Shown here one piece after another: positions 16,421 through 24,662 of a DNA stretch of 64,000 bases. The DNA comes from Thiofaba sp039822285. Its GTDB lineage: Bacteria; Pseudomonadota; Gammaproteobacteria; Halothiobacillales; Halothiobacillaceae. The notes below the pieces were generated by a model. That model worked only from the letters and a program-made list of their open reading frames with translations, was not told where the DNA came from and made no database searches. Location of the stretch: NCBI RefSeq assembly GCF_039822285.1, contig NZ_JBAJEY010000006.1, positions 1 through 64,000 on the forward strand, written 5' to 3'. The translations under genes and the position numbers were made by a program. Each line of letters opens with the position of its first letter. Positions within the stretch are counted from its first letter, which is position 1.

Positions 16421-16918
16421 ATCAGGCTCCTGTGGGATGTGATGGGAGAGCGCGGCCACGGCGGCCATGCCGTCGAGCGCGGGGTCATTGGTCAGCGCGG
16501 CATGCAGCAGGCGCTGCACGCGCCCCTGCCGGTCGTAGCTGAACACGGGGGAGATAAAGCGGTACTCGCGCGATGCGATCATGGCGCGGGCGCGCTCGGT
16601 CCATTCCACGCCCACGGCCCAGAGGCCGGAGTCCCGCCATTCCAGCGCCTTGAACCACCCTGCCGCCGGGGCTGGCTGGCCGTTCTGTTCGGCGCGCAGG
16701 GTCTGATGCTCGTAGTCGATGACGTAGGGGTTGGCGCGTGCGGCGGCCGCCGCGATCAGGCGTTGGGCCTGCGCGCCATCCAGCCGCCAGGCGGGTACGT
16801 CCTGCGGGCGGCCATCGATGGCGCGAAACTCGCCCGCAGGTAAAAGCTGGATGGCGGACGGGGCCGCGCCATCCTGGGGCAGAAGATCGGCAGTGAGACA
16901 GGCGATGCGCGTGTTCAT
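15941..16918 (-). CDS. Head maturation protease and scaffold, Mu gpI-like
   Basis: The product has 325 residues from MNTRIACL. The N-terminal half contains the Mu-type protease signatures PYVIDYEHQT (about residue 67) and the W-x-E-WT...YRFISPVFSY region near 105-130. The C-terminal third is helical and charged, as expected for scaffold. An internal start for the scaffold alone is annotated separately. It is followed by the capsid gene. Confidence 0.9.
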   Translation of the reverse strand: MNTRIACLTADLLPQDGAAPSAIQLLPAGEFRAIDGRPQDVPAWRLDGAQAQRLIAAAAARANPYVIDYEHQTLRAEQNGQPAPAAGWFKALEWRDSGLWAVGVEWTERARAMIASREYRFISPVFSYDRQGRVQRLLHAALTNDPALDGMAAVAALSHHIPQEPDMTPETLALLGLADDAAPEAIHAAIAALKAKADEAEAHVAALKAQTAPLDVVKGLQEQVAALSAQVMSYEIDALIGPALADGRLIQAMEPWARDLGKTDLAALKRFLETAPSIAALKGIQTEGKALEAKPSLSEEELAACRLLGQSPDEYLAFKTRLNKE

Positions 16919-17078
16919 GCGGCCCATGATCAGGCCGCATGAACACGCTGGCGTGATGAACGATTTCAGTAGGGCGGCAGCACCCCGTTTAAAACCGCTT
17001 TAAAACGGCGTGTGAGGCGCTGGCATGGTGATGGCTATGGGATGGGATGGGCAGGACGCGCAAAGCGCCCTAAAAAGG
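16919..17078. other. Intergenic gap in the head operon
   Basis: About 150 bases without a gene between the protease and G-type genes. A short imperfect palindrome with CCGTTT/AAACGG arms lies near 16990. No convincing promoter or terminator was found. Confidence 0.4.
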
Positions 17079-17534
17079 CTATCGCTTGGACAGCGCTCCG
17101 CCAAGGTAGCCGCGCACGATGTCCATGATCTCGCCCTTGTCCTCCTCGCCCAGGCCAAGATAGGGCCGCGCGGGGATGATGGCCTTACGCTTGCGCCCGG
17201 CCTGCCCGCCGAACTGATGGATGGCGGCATAGCGTTTATTGCTGCCCACGATGGCGTAGTCCTTGCCATGCTCGGTCACGATGCTGGAGGCAAGCTGCCC
17301 CGAGCGCTGCAGGATGGGGTGGGCATCGCCACCGCGCGCCTTGATGGTGCGCGGGGCCAGCGGCGCCCAAGGCATGCCAGTGGCCGGGTCATGCTCCTGG
17401 TCGAAGGCGCGCTCGACGGCATCGGCCAGCACGCCAGCGATGTCCTGCATGGCCTGGGAGAGGTCGGAGGTGCGGCGGGCGAGCGCCTGGATGGCGTCGA
17501 GCACGTCGCGGTCGTCGTAGTCGATTTTGATCAT
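17079..17534 (-). CDS. Phage virion morphogenesis protein, Mu gpG-like
   Basis: The product has 151 residues. The N-terminus (MIKIDYDDRDVLDAIQALA) and the central WAPLAPRTIKARGG and RYAAIHQFGG segments are the hallmarks of the Mu G / P2 S family of tail-completion proteins. It follows the MuF gene after a 130-base gap, and precedes the protease gene, as in Mu. Confidence 0.9.
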   Translation of the reverse strand: MIKIDYDDRDVLDAIQALARRTSDLSQAMQDIAGVLADAVERAFDQEHDPATGMPWAPLAPRTIKARGGDAHPILQRSGQLASSIVTEHGKDYAIVGSNKRYAAIHQFGGQAGRKRKAIIPARPYLGLGEEDKGEIMDIVRGYLGGALSKR

Positions 17535-17667
17535 GTGATGTCAGTCCATGCCCGCGAGCGGACGGGCTATACTTGCCATTGAGCTTGGATGATGAGTCGT
17601 GGCAATGGGGTGTCCACGAGGTTGCGGCAGCCGTCGCAGATCGATGAGGGAGGTCCCCGCCCCTCCA

Positions 17668-19047
17668 TCATCCAAGACCGCCAAACAGCAATTTCACGCT
17701 GCCCGCCTTAAGCCTGTTTTTCATTTCTTCCAGCGTGATGGTGTAGGCCGACACGGCAGCATTGGTCGCGCGCTTCGGTTTACCCGTCACGAAATCAACT
17801 TCCACAGCCAGCTGCGGCGCACGGCCATCAGCGCCATCAGCGCCATGGAGAATCCACAGCGGCTTGCCGCTTTTGAGATCAATAACAAGCGCCATCGCCT
17901 GCTGCCATAGATGCGGAAGCGCGCGCCATTGCGCCTCGGTCAATGCGTTGCCAGCGTCACTGTGCCGCCGCGCCTTGGGGCCATTTACGATGCCTGGCCG
18001 GACCATGACCTCGGCGCTTTGAGGAACGATACCGGCATCCATAAGGTATGCCAGATCACGCGTGCCGATCACGCCAAGCCAGCCAAGGCGATCACGCGCA
18101 ACGCCTTGAAGGGCATCCTCGATCCATATCGACCAGCCTTTAAGCACAAGGTCATGCAAATCTTCGCGCGAGGCCGCGCCCACTGCGGCAGCGTAGGCTT
18201 CAATCTTGGCCTCAGCGGCATCCAAAAGCCCGCGCCATGCGGCTCCCGCCTTGCCAGGGTTATAGCTCCACCCCGCGTCCGGCAGCATCACGCTCTCGCG
18301 TCCGTCGCGGCCAATGATCTTGATGCCGGTCACCTCGCGCAGGTCGGGCGAGCCATCCGGCCGCTTGCCCGCCTGCACCTCGCGCGTGACCAGCATCCCT
18401 TCGCTGGACTCGACCTTCAGCCCTTCGCGGGCCAGGCGATACTCGGAGAGCGCGCGCACGCGGCAGCGGCAGTTCCAGCCGTTGGGTGGGTAGAGGTGAT
18501 CCCAGATCGGATCATCCGCGCGCCACACGCGGCCATGCAGGGCGGCATGGGTCGGGCGGGTGCGTGAGTCACGCACCGCGACATACTGCCAATAGGGGCG
18601 CGCGCCGCGCCGGGCCAGCTCGACCTGCGCCTTGTAGCGTCCGGCCATGTAGGCCGTCTGCATGTTCTGACGGTAGATGAGCTTGAGGCGGCGCGGGCTG
18701 CCCCACTCGACCGGGCGGCCGGTGGCGGGGTCGTAGGTCTCCAGCACCTCGCCGGTGGCCTTGTCGATGGCCTGGCCCCACCAGCCCTTGGCCTGGAGGA
18801 TCGGGGTCAAGCCCTTGATGAACGCCTGCTCGGTGCGCCCCTCCTTCAGGGCCGCTTGGAGCGCGCTGTAGATGTCGTGGAGGATGTCCAGCTTGGCAAG
18901 CCGCGCCACGGTGAAGGCCTTGGCATGCTGCGCCTGCCACAGCTCACGCCAGTCGCCGGTGGTGACCAGCCCCTTACCCTCGAAGTAGCGGATGGCCTCC
19001 TCCGGCGGCAGGCCGATGGCATAGCCAAGGTCGATCTCAGGCTTCAC
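17668..19047 (-). CDS. MuF-type head morphogenesis protein with nuclease-like C-terminal extension
   Basis: The product has 459 residues from a GTG at 19047, chosen because GGAGG lies 6 bases before it and it overlaps the portal stop. Residues about 60-200 are the MuF head domain, with RQNMQTAYMAGRY near 126-138, PTHAALHG at 165-172 and the GWNCRCRV motif near 190. From about residue 310 a second domain follows, with RRHSDAGNALTEAQWRALPH at 360-379, LWILHG and the strand QLAVEVDF (412-419), then TNAAVSAY. This order resembles the phage-Barnase-EndoU-ColicinE5/D-RelE-like (PBECR) nuclease domains carried by many MuF proteins. The head domain is secure; the toxin assignment is from pattern only. 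Confidence 0.85.
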   Translation of the reverse strand: MKPEIDLGYAIGLPPEEAIRYFEGKGLVTTGDWRELWQAQHAKAFTVARLAKLDILHDIYSALQAALKEGRTEQAFIKGLTPILQAKGWWGQAIDKATGEVLETYDPATGRPVEWGSPRRLKLIYRQNMQTAYMAGRYKAQVELARRGARPYWQYVAVRDSRTRPTHAALHGRVWRADDPIWDHLYPPNGWNCRCRVRALSEYRLAREGLKVESSEGMLVTREVQAGKRPDGSPDLREVTGIKIIGRDGRESVMLPDAGWSYNPGKAGAAWRGLLDAAEAKIEAYAAAVGAASREDLHDLVLKGWSIWIEDALQGVARDRLGWLGVIGTRDLAYLMDAGIVPQSAEVMVRPGIVNGPKARRHSDAGNALTEAQWRALPHLWQQAMALVIDLKSGKPLWILHGADGADGRAPQLAVEVDFVTGKPKRATNAAVSAYTITLEEMKNRLKAGSVKLLFGGLG

Positions 19048-20605
19048 CCTGCGCCTCCAGCCGCCCGGCAAGCTCCAGCGCAAACATGGCGCGGGCCAGC
19101 GCCTCGGTCAGAAGGTCGGCATCCATGGCCGGATAGGCCTGGGCCACGGCCTCCAGCGCTTGCTCCGGGCTCATCCCCTCACGCAGGGCGGCCAGCAGCG
19201 GGCGGATCATCGCCTGGGCCTGATCATGCAGGCCGGGCGGCTCCAGCGTATCGAGCGCATCCTGTACATCGCGCGGCGCGGCCGGATCGGCCTTCAGGGC
19301 CACCCCACGGCAGCCATCGCAGGCGCAGCCCATGCGCCGCGCGGCCGTGGCGCTCGTCGCCCCGGCCGGCTCCAGCACCGGCTCATCCGCCTCGGCCTCC
19401 GGGATGCGCAGCTTTTCATGCACCCAGCGCGCGGGGATGCGCAGCCCGGTCTGCACCAGCTTGGGCAGGGCGTCGGCCATGGCCGCCAGGTCCTCGGCCT
19501 CCCCGGTATCGAACACCAGCCTGGGCAGGCGTTGCAGGCGGGTATTGAGGCGGGCCAGCGGGGTGATGAGGTCGCGGGTCAGGCTGCGGGCGATCAGGCG
19601 TAGGTCGGCCGCGAGGATGTCGCGGCGCACCTCGTTATGGGTCTTGGCCGCCGCATAGCTGCCCTTGCCATCCACGCTGGTGGTCAGCGTGCCGCCCAGC
19701 ACCGCCTTGCTGATGGCCTCCTCTGCCCAACTGATCATCGCCATGAACGGATCGGCGGCCCCGCTGGCGGCCTGCTGGAACTCGATGGCCATGCCCTCCG
19801 GAAGGATGCCCGCGGCCGCGTGGCCGATGTTGACCACGGCCTGCATCAGGGTCGCCTTCTCCTCATCCGTCGCCCCGGACGGATAGCGCCCCAGGCGCAG
19901 CGGCAGGCCGTAGATTTCCAGGAACTCTGCCAAATCACGCGCGGTCAGGTTGCGGAACAGGAAGGGCCAGCCCAGCACGCGCACCAGTCCAGCGCGGGTC
20001 AGGTAGCCGGACTTGGCCGGGTGATGATGGACGATCCAGCCCCATGGCCGCAGCGCCTCTCCGCCCTGCGCCTCGGTGCGCAGGCGCAGCGTGCTGCGGT
20101 CATCCTCCGCGACCATGAACCAGTCGGATGGGCGGGCATGCGGCATGCAGCGCCACTGTCCCTCGCTCTGTTTCCACTCGAGCTCGATGCAGGTATAGCC
20201 CGGCAGGATGGCCTGGCCCAGGTCGAGGATCAGCTGGTCGAAGTCCAGCTCCTCGCGCAGGATGGCCTCAAGCTCGGCGCACTCGGCCTTCTCGGCGGCC
20301 GAGGCCCCGGCGGGGGGGACCAGCATCCAGTCGGCGGTCAACAGGGCCAGGCGGCGCTTCGAGAGTTCCGCGAAGATATGCGCGTCCTTTTCCTCCATGT
20401 CCTCCGCCAGGCGCGCCTGGGCGGTCAGGTCACCCTGTTCGGCCTCCTCGTACAGGCGCGCGAGCTTGGCCGGGGTCAGCCCGCGCGTGGGGTGGTCCTG
20501 AAACTCACTGCGCAGGCCAGACAGGCGCGCCGTCTGTGGCTCGCGGGCCAGCTCGGCGGGCTTGATGGGCTGGCCATCGGGGCCAAGGATGCGTGGGCTT
20601 ACCAT
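19037..20605 (-). CDS. Portal protein, DUF935 (Mu gp29-like)
   Basis: The product has 522 residues. The start (MVSPRILGPDGQPI), the LARLYEEAEQGDLTAQARLAEDM segment near residue 50 (given here in part), the EKDAHIFAELSKRRLA motif and FRNLTARDLAEFLEIYGLPL around 215 are typical of DUF935 portals. A CACDGC cysteine motif occurs near residue 422. It overlaps the large terminase stop by 7 bases. Confidence 0.95.
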   Translation of the reverse strand: MVSPRILGPDGQPIKPAELAREPQTARLSGLRSEFQDHPTRGLTPAKLARLYEEAEQGDLTAQARLAEDMEEKDAHIFAELSKRRLALLTADWMLVPPAGASAAEKAECAELEAILREELDFDQLILDLGQAILPGYTCIELEWKQSEGQWRCMPHARPSDWFMVAEDDRSTLRLRTEAQGGEALRPWGWIVHHHPAKSGYLTRAGLVRVLGWPFLFRNLTARDLAEFLEIYGLPLRLGRYPSGATDEEKATLMQAVVNIGHAAAGILPEGMAIEFQQAASGAADPFMAMISWAEEAISKAVLGGTLTTSVDGKGSYAAAKTHNEVRRDILAADLRLIARSLTRDLITPLARLNTRLQRLPRLVFDTGEAEDLAAMADALPKLVQTGLRIPARWVHEKLRIPEAEADEPVLEPAGATSATAARRMGCACDGCRGVALKADPAAPRDVQDALDTLEPPGLHDQAQAMIRPLLAALREGMSPEQALEAVAQAYPAMDADLLTEALARAMFALELAGRLEAQGEA

Positions 20606-21927
20606 AGGCCAACCTCGCGTGTCGAGAGATCACGGGTGATGGAGGGGGCGCGGCCTGTCATGGACTCTGGCGTCGCGGCCTCGAACGGCCCGATCACCAG
20701 CCGCCCGCGTGTGTCTGCCGCGCCGCAGGCCAGGGCCAGCGCCCAGAAACGGTCGGCGTGGCCGTTGCCATTGCGCTCGGCCGTAAGGCGCGGCGCGCCG
20801 GTCGCGCCCATCTCGCGCTTGACGCTGTGCAGGTCGGCCCGCAGCTCCGGCCGGGCCGGGATGCGGATGGCGCGATCCTCGAACCGCTGCTTGAGCGCGG
20901 TGGCCAGGTCCAACTTGCGCGCGGCCGAGAACAGCACGCCCTCGATGCGCAGCATGCCGTGGCGGCGCTTGGCCTCCTGCACCGACATTTCGCCCAAGCC
21001 GGTCTGGTCGAGGGCGGCGCGGGTCACGCGGTACTGACTCATGATGCGGTCGAGCTCCGCGAGCTGCTCGGCAAAGCGGGTCCGCCGCAGCTCGATGATC
21101 TCGCGGCAGTGCAGCACATCGCCCACCTCCTCGAGCACGGCGATCACCGTGAGGTCACCACGCGCGGCGAAGTCCATACCGACAAAGCACGGCCCGCCGT
21201 CGTAGGGGCCAGGCTCGGGCACCTCACAGGCCGCGATCAGCTCATAGGGCAGCCAGGATGATGCCGCATCGACGAACTGACACTCGAATTCCTGTGCCCA
21301 GGCCTCCGGGTCGTTCATCGCCCGCCTCAGCTCCTCCACGTCGCGCGGCAGGCCGTCACGAACCGCATCATGGATGGTCACCACATGGCGGCTGAAGATG
21401 CTCTCCTGCGCGGTCATGATCTCGTGGAACTTGTCGCCCACGCCGTTGGGCGTGCTGATCACGCGCAGCTTCAGGCCGGGCTTGGAGACGACCGGCAAGA
21501 GCGCTGTCCAGATGGCGCGGTTGTCCTGATGATGGGCGAACTCGTCGAGGATCAGGTTGTCGGACATGCCGCGCGCGGTGGACGGCTTGCTGGCAATCGC
21601 CCGGATGTAGCTTCCGCCAGGCAGCTTGACCACGTGCGCCAGCTCATCATGCTCAAAGGGTAGGTCGAGGGCCTCAAACGCCTGTTTGAAGGCCCTTAAA
21701 TGCAGCTTCACGCCGTTGTCCATCGCATCCAGCGCGCGGTCGCGGGAGACCGAGAGGATCGTCCAGCGCGCCACGCGCCCCTCGGCCTCGGCCTCGAGCA
21801 CGTCCAGCACGGCCTCCAGGGTGGTGGTGAAGGTCTTGCCGGTCTGGCGGCTCCACATCCCCGCCTTGAAGCGTGCAGCATCGCGCAGATAGCGCTGCTG
21901 GTAGGGGTAGAGGATGGGCGAACTCAT
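20599..21927 (-). CDS. Terminase large subunit, Mu gp28-like
   Basis: The product has 442 residues. A Walker A variant SRQTGKT lies at 26-32, a Walker B-type LILDEFAH near 123-130, and the nuclease half shows GMDFAARGD and ALDQTGLG. These fit ATP-driven headful packaging with a C-terminal RNase H-like nuclease. The small terminase lies upstream after a 200-base gap that carries an antisense element. Confidence 0.92.
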   Translation of the reverse strand: MSSPILYPYQQRYLRDAARFKAGMWSRQTGKTFTTTLEAVLDVLEAEAEGRVARWTILSVSRDRALDAMDNGVKLHLRAFKQAFEALDLPFEHDELAHVVKLPGGSYIRAIASKPSTARGMSDNLILDEFAHHQDNRAIWTALLPVVSKPGLKLRVISTPNGVGDKFHEIMTAQESIFSRHVVTIHDAVRDGLPRDVEELRRAMNDPEAWAQEFECQFVDAASSWLPYELIAACEVPEPGPYDGGPCFVGMDFAARGDLTVIAVLEEVGDVLHCREIIELRRTRFAEQLAELDRIMSQYRVTRAALDQTGLGEMSVQEAKRRHGMLRIEGVLFSAARKLDLATALKQRFEDRAIRIPARPELRADLHSVKREMGATGAPRLTAERNGNGHADRFWALALACGAADTRGRLVIGPFEAATPESMTGRAPSITRDLSTREVGLW

Positions 21928-21944
21928 GTGCTAGCCTCAGCAAC

Positions 21945-22160
21945 ATGAAGAACGTCATCATTCGCCGCGTGATCCAAGCCATGCCGCAAGGCATGGGGCT
22001 TGGTTTTTCGTCCGGCGCAGAGCGGATTGCCGAGGCCGCGGCCAAGGTCAAGGCTCCGGGGCGCAGTGATCTGTCCGCGCTGCGCTCGGACTGGATGAAA
22101 CTTGGTGGTGATTTCCGTGGCGCGCTCAGCTGCCATACAACGCCTCCCGCACGGCCTTGA
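21945..22160 (+). CDS. Possible small antisense gene between the terminase genes
   Basis: A 71-codon frame runs on the strand opposite to the late genes, in the only sizeable gap of the terminase region. Its centre reads as protein, including the pattern SDLSALRSDWMKLGGDFRGAL in part, similar in style to short proteins seen at this place in other transposable phages. There is no clear ribosome-binding site and a hairpin followed by T residues lies inside it, which speaks against normal expression. Its 3-prime end overlaps the small terminase gene. Confidence 0.35.
   Translation: MKNVIIRRVIQAMPQGMGLGFSSGAERIAEAAAKVKAPGRSDLSALRSDWMKLGGDFRGALSCHTTPPARP
21974..22008 (+). terminator. Hairpin followed by T-tract (possible + strand terminator)
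   Basis: Arms CCAAGCC/GGCTTGG and ATGCC/GGCAT enclose a GCAA loop with a two-base bulge, followed by TTTTT on the + strand. It would stop transcription entering the late genes from the opposite direction. It lies inside the possible antisense frame at 21945. Confidence 0.45.
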
Positions 22161-22656
22161 GCGTCTCCGCATCGAGCCGCCGGCCAGCCTTCGATGCGGC
22201 GCGCTCCACCTCGTCGAGCTTCGCCCGCACCTCCTCAGCCCATTTCTTCTGCCCGATGCTCGCGCGGCTCGCTTCGGCAATCGCACGCGCGGCATGGGCC
22301 AGCAGCCGGACCCGATCCGCCGGCTCCATGTCCTCGGCCTCGCGGAGGGCCAGCATGGCGTCGAACAGGCTGGTCTGGAGCATCGAGAGCACCGCCGCGC
22401 TGCGATGATCGGCCTCATCCGGCGCGGCCTTGGCGAGCAGAAGCGCAGCCTCGGTGCTATCGCGAATGTCCTGGAGGCGCTCCTGGAGCTTCTGCCCATA
22501 GCGCGCGATGGCACTGCGGCTGATGGCCACGCCGTGGGCCTCGAGGATCATCTTCTCGAGCTGGTCATAGCCGGAGAATCCACGCTCGATCAGCAGGCGG
22601 TCGATGGCCTCGCGCACCTCGGGCGGAAGTTGACTGATGCGGTCGCGGGGCGGCAT
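22126..22656 (-). CDS. Terminase small subunit, DUF3486 (Mu gp27-like)
   Basis: The product has 176 residues from MPPRDRISQLPPEVREAIDR. The segments LLIERGFSGYDQLE and GVAISRSAIARYGQKL in the first 60 residues are the DUF3486 DNA-binding signature; the remainder is helical. It precedes the large subunit. The start at 22656 is preferred because upstream codons repeat the frame of another gene. Confidence 0.88.
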   Translation of the reverse strand: MPPRDRISQLPPEVREAIDRLLIERGFSGYDQLEKMILEAHGVAISRSAIARYGQKLQERLQDIRDSTEAALLLAKAAPDEADHRSAAVLSMLQTSLFDAMLALREAEDMEPADRVRLLAHAARAIAEASRASIGQKKWAEEVRAKLDEVERAASKAGRRLDAETLKAVREALYGS

Positions 22657-22661
22657 GGGAC

Positions 22662-22967
22662 TCACCAATATTTCACCGGCCGCGCAATACCCGCCGGGCA
22701 GTCGGCCGTGTACTCCACCACATCCATGCCCGCCTTGGTGATCTCCGCCACCCACCCGCCATCCGGCAGGCGTTTGACGTGCGCCATGCCCGCGGACTCC
22801 AGGAAGTGCAGGTGCGTGCGCACATCCGAGGCCGTGGCCTTGATGGGTACCGCCTCGAGGACGGACAACACCAGGCGCTCGGCGACCGGGATACCCGCGC
22901 CGTGATAGAGCGCGGAGAGGACGATCCAGCGTGCGGTCTCGCGTTCCGATTGCTCAATGGTTTTCAT
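22662..22967 (-). CDS. Winged-helix phage protein (Mu gp26 region)
   Basis: The 101-residue product starts MKTIEQSERETARWIVLSAL. A helix-turn-helix core (SDVRTHLHFLESAGMAHV) and a beta wing (DGGWVAEITKAG) suggest DNA binding. It is like the VpaChn25_0724-type proteins found between gp25 and gp27 of transposable phages. The start overlaps the preceding stop by 14 bases. Confidence 0.65.
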   Translation of the reverse strand: MKTIEQSERETARWIVLSALYHGAGIPVAERLVLSVLEAVPIKATASDVRTHLHFLESAGMAHVKRLPDGGWVAEITKAGMDVVEYTADCPAGIARPVKYW

Positions 22968-23352
22968 GACCTTTCCCCATGATGATGTTGGTGAGAGCGT
23001 CGAGCTTGGCGTTGACCAGGGCCTCGGCGCGGATGTGATCCTCGCGGCGCACGAACTGATCGATCCGCGCGCCCACGGCATCGATGCGCGCAAGCACCAC
23101 GGTCGTCTCGCGGATGGCATCCTCGCGCCGCTGGTAGTGCATGGGCAGCTCGATCATGAGCTTCTTGAGGTCGGCATCCACCCGGGTGACCTCCGCCGCC
23201 ACCTCATCGATGCGCGCCAGCCGCCGGTCCAGCTCGCTGATCAGGCGTATGGCCATCGTGCGCACCGTCCACACGGCCGCGCCGATCATGCCGCTGACCA
23301 AAAGCACGGCCAGCGGGACGATCCAGCCCGGGATGACGGCCTCCGTCACCAT
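22954..23352 (-). CDS. Membrane-anchored coiled-coil phage protein (Mu gp25/DUF2730-like)
   Basis: The product has 132 residues. One hydrophobic helix (IVPLAVLLVSGMIGAAVW) spans about residues 9-28, followed by a long charged helix with heptad-like repeats (ELDRRLARIDEVAAEVTRVD). This layout is that of the DUF2730 proteins downstream of the Mu lysis genes. Function not known. Confidence 0.65.
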   Translation of the reverse strand: MVTEAVIPGWIVPLAVLLVSGMIGAAVWTVRTMAIRLISELDRRLARIDEVAAEVTRVDADLKKLMIELPMHYQRREDAIRETTVVLARIDAVGARIDQFVRREDHIRAEALVNAKLDALTNIIMGKGHENH

Positions 23353-23564
23353 GACCGCACCCCGCCTTCCCGCGCGATGGCGTCCTGCTCGCGCTGCCAG
23401 TCATCCCGGCAGTGGGCATCACACCAGCGGCGGCCATCCTTGAGCGGCGCGCCACAGTAGTAGCACTCGCCACAGGCCGGCGGCCCCTCCGGGGCGCGTG
23501 TGCTCAAGGCTTGCGCCTGAAACAGCGTCTCCACGGCCTGCGCCTTATCGATCCAGTCGCCCAT
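23346..23564 (-). CDS. Small zinc-finger phage protein
   Basis: The product has 72 residues. Cysteines in ECYYCGAPL and WCDAHC form a C-x2-C...C-x3-C finger typical of DksA/TraR-like or related small phage zinc proteins. GAGGAG lies 8 bases before the ATG at 23564. It follows the spanin genes, overlapping their ends. Confidence 0.65.
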   Translation of the reverse strand: MGDWIDKAQAVETLFQAQALSTRAPEGPPACGECYYCGAPLKDGRRWCDAHCRDDWQREQDAIAREGGVRSW

Positions 23565-23814
23565 CCGTCTCACTCCTCAACCACACCGTCAGGGCATGGC
23601 ACTGCTCCATACAGGCATGCAGGCGGGATGCCGTCTCCACGTAGGCCGACAACAGGCTGCCCAGGCTCGCGTCCTCCGGCGCCACCGGCGCCGGGCAGGG
23701 CGTCATCAGGGGCACAGGGGCAGGCCGCGCCATCCGCGCCTCGAGCTGCGGCATGGGCGAGGCACAGGCCGCAAGCATCAAGGCGGCAGTCGCGATAGAC
23801 AGGTTTCTCCACAT
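23545..23814 (-). CDS. Outer-membrane spanin lipoprotein (Rz1-like), embedded
   Basis: The 89-residue product has a lipoprotein signal (LMLAAC) with Cys at about 17, followed by a Pro-rich stretch. It lies in another frame inside the 3-prime part of the inner spanin gene, the lambda Rz/Rz1 arrangement. With the inner partner it would fuse inner and outer membranes in the last step of lysis. Confidence 0.8.
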   Translation of the reverse strand: MWRNLSIATAALMLAACASPMPQLEARMARPAPVPLMTPCPAPVAPEDASLGSLLSAYVETASRLHACMEQCHALTVWLRSETDGRLDR

Positions 23815-24061
23815 GCTTCACCACCGTCTTCATGAGCTGCTGCGCGCGCCCCTGCATCGCCTGCTGGCGCGCGGCATGGGCACGCAGAATCTCGGCATCG
23901 ATGGCCGCCTGCTCGACCGCCTGGGCAATGGCGCGCTCCACCGCGGCCAGGCGCTCGGTCTTGGCTGCCGCCTCCGCATCCGCCCGGCCTTTGAGATAGC
24001 CGCCGCCGACCAGTGCGACCAGCACCAGCCCCGCGCCCATCACCTCGACCAGCGGATTCAT
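23570..24061 (-). CDS. Inner-membrane spanin (Rz-like)
   Basis: The product has 163 residues from MNPLVEVMGAGLVLVALVGG. One transmembrane helix is followed by a long periplasmic coiled coil (about residues 25-85, rich in Ala, Glu, Gln and Arg). The remainder overlaps the outer spanin in another frame and is less protein-like. The start overlaps the lysozyme stop in an ATGA. Confidence 0.78.
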   Translation of the reverse strand: MNPLVEVMGAGLVLVALVGGGYLKGRADAEAAAKTERLAAVERAIAQAVEQAAIDAEILRAHAARQQAMQGRAQQLMKTVVKHVEKPVYRDCRLDACGLCLAHAAARGADGAACPCAPDDALPGAGGAGGREPGQPVVGLRGDGIPPACLYGAVPCPDGVVEE

Positions 24062-24591
24062 CGGGCCGCCTCGACCATCGGTGCCCCTTCGCGGCACAGG
24101 CGATGTTCGGCCTGCCGCCGCTTGACGAGGCCGGGCAACTCGCGCCCGCCGGCTTTGGTCCAGCGCAGCATCTCATCGCACGCGGCGGCATACAGCCGCT
24201 CCCTCTCCCCCTGGGAGTGGGTTGGGGTGAGGGTCTCCCGCAGGCGCTTGACCAGGGTTGATCGGCAAAATGCGCTCGGCCCGATGTTGTAGGCCAGGCT
24301 CACGAAGGCATCCCACTCATGCGGGTAGAGCGGCACATCGCCGATGCAGGCGCGCATGCGCTGCTGGATGGCCTCGGCATCCACCGCCAAGCGCACCACC
24401 GCCCGTTCCGGCGTGGTGGTATCACCCGCCTTCACCGGGCTGCCATCGGCGCGGGTGGTGGTGCCAAAGCCGACGGTCTGCACCCCCACGCCATCGTCAT
24501 AGGCGCGCGAGCGGTAGCCCTCATGCACGGCCATGCCGGCCAGGCCCAGGGCCGAAAGGGTCAGGGAGGCGGCAAGCAGGCGGGTTTTCAA
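24058..24591 (-). CDS. SAR-type endolysin, GH24 lysozyme
   Basis: The product cleaves peptidoglycan at the end of infection. From a TTG start at 24591 (GGAAG seven bases upstream) it has 177 residues: an Ala/Leu-rich signal-anchor helix at about 4-20, then the catalytic pattern E24, D33 and T39 in the E-x8-D-x5-T spacing of T4-type lysozymes, and GFGTT. An ATG 63 bases upstream is open too, but translation from it would run through the terminator hairpin of mor. The sequence between about residues 130 and 145 (LTPTHSQGERER) is encoded by a dispersed repeat and is not normal for the family. Confidence 0.88.
   Translation of the reverse strand: MKTRLLAASLTLSALGLAGMAVHEGYRSRAYDDGVGVQTVGFGTTTRADGSPVKAGDTTTPERAVVRLAVDAEAIQQRMRACIGDVPLYPHEWDAFVSLAYNIGPSAFCRSTLVKRLRETLTPTHSQGERERLYAAACDEMLRWTKAGGRELPGLVKRRQAEHRLCREGAPMVEAAR
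24201..24233 (-). repeat. Dispersed palindromic repeat, copy inside the lysozyme gene
   Basis: Read on the gene strand it starts CCCTCACCCC and ends GGGAGAGGG, like the copies at 33511 and 63831. It keeps the lysozyme frame open, adding LTPTHSQGERER to the protein. Confidence 0.75.
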
Positions 24592-24603
24592 GGGCGCGCT
24601 TCC

Positions 24604-24636
24604 AAAAATGCACACGCCCCGGATTTTCCGGGGCGT
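24604..24636 (-). terminator. Rho-independent terminator between mor and lysozyme
   Basis: A perfect 10-bp stem (ACGCCCCGGA/TCCGGGGCGT, 3-base loop) is followed on the - strand by GTGCATTTTT. It would end the early transcript after mor. Confidence 0.7.
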
Positions 24637-24662
24637 AGCATCATCAGACAGCATGAAAGGCT

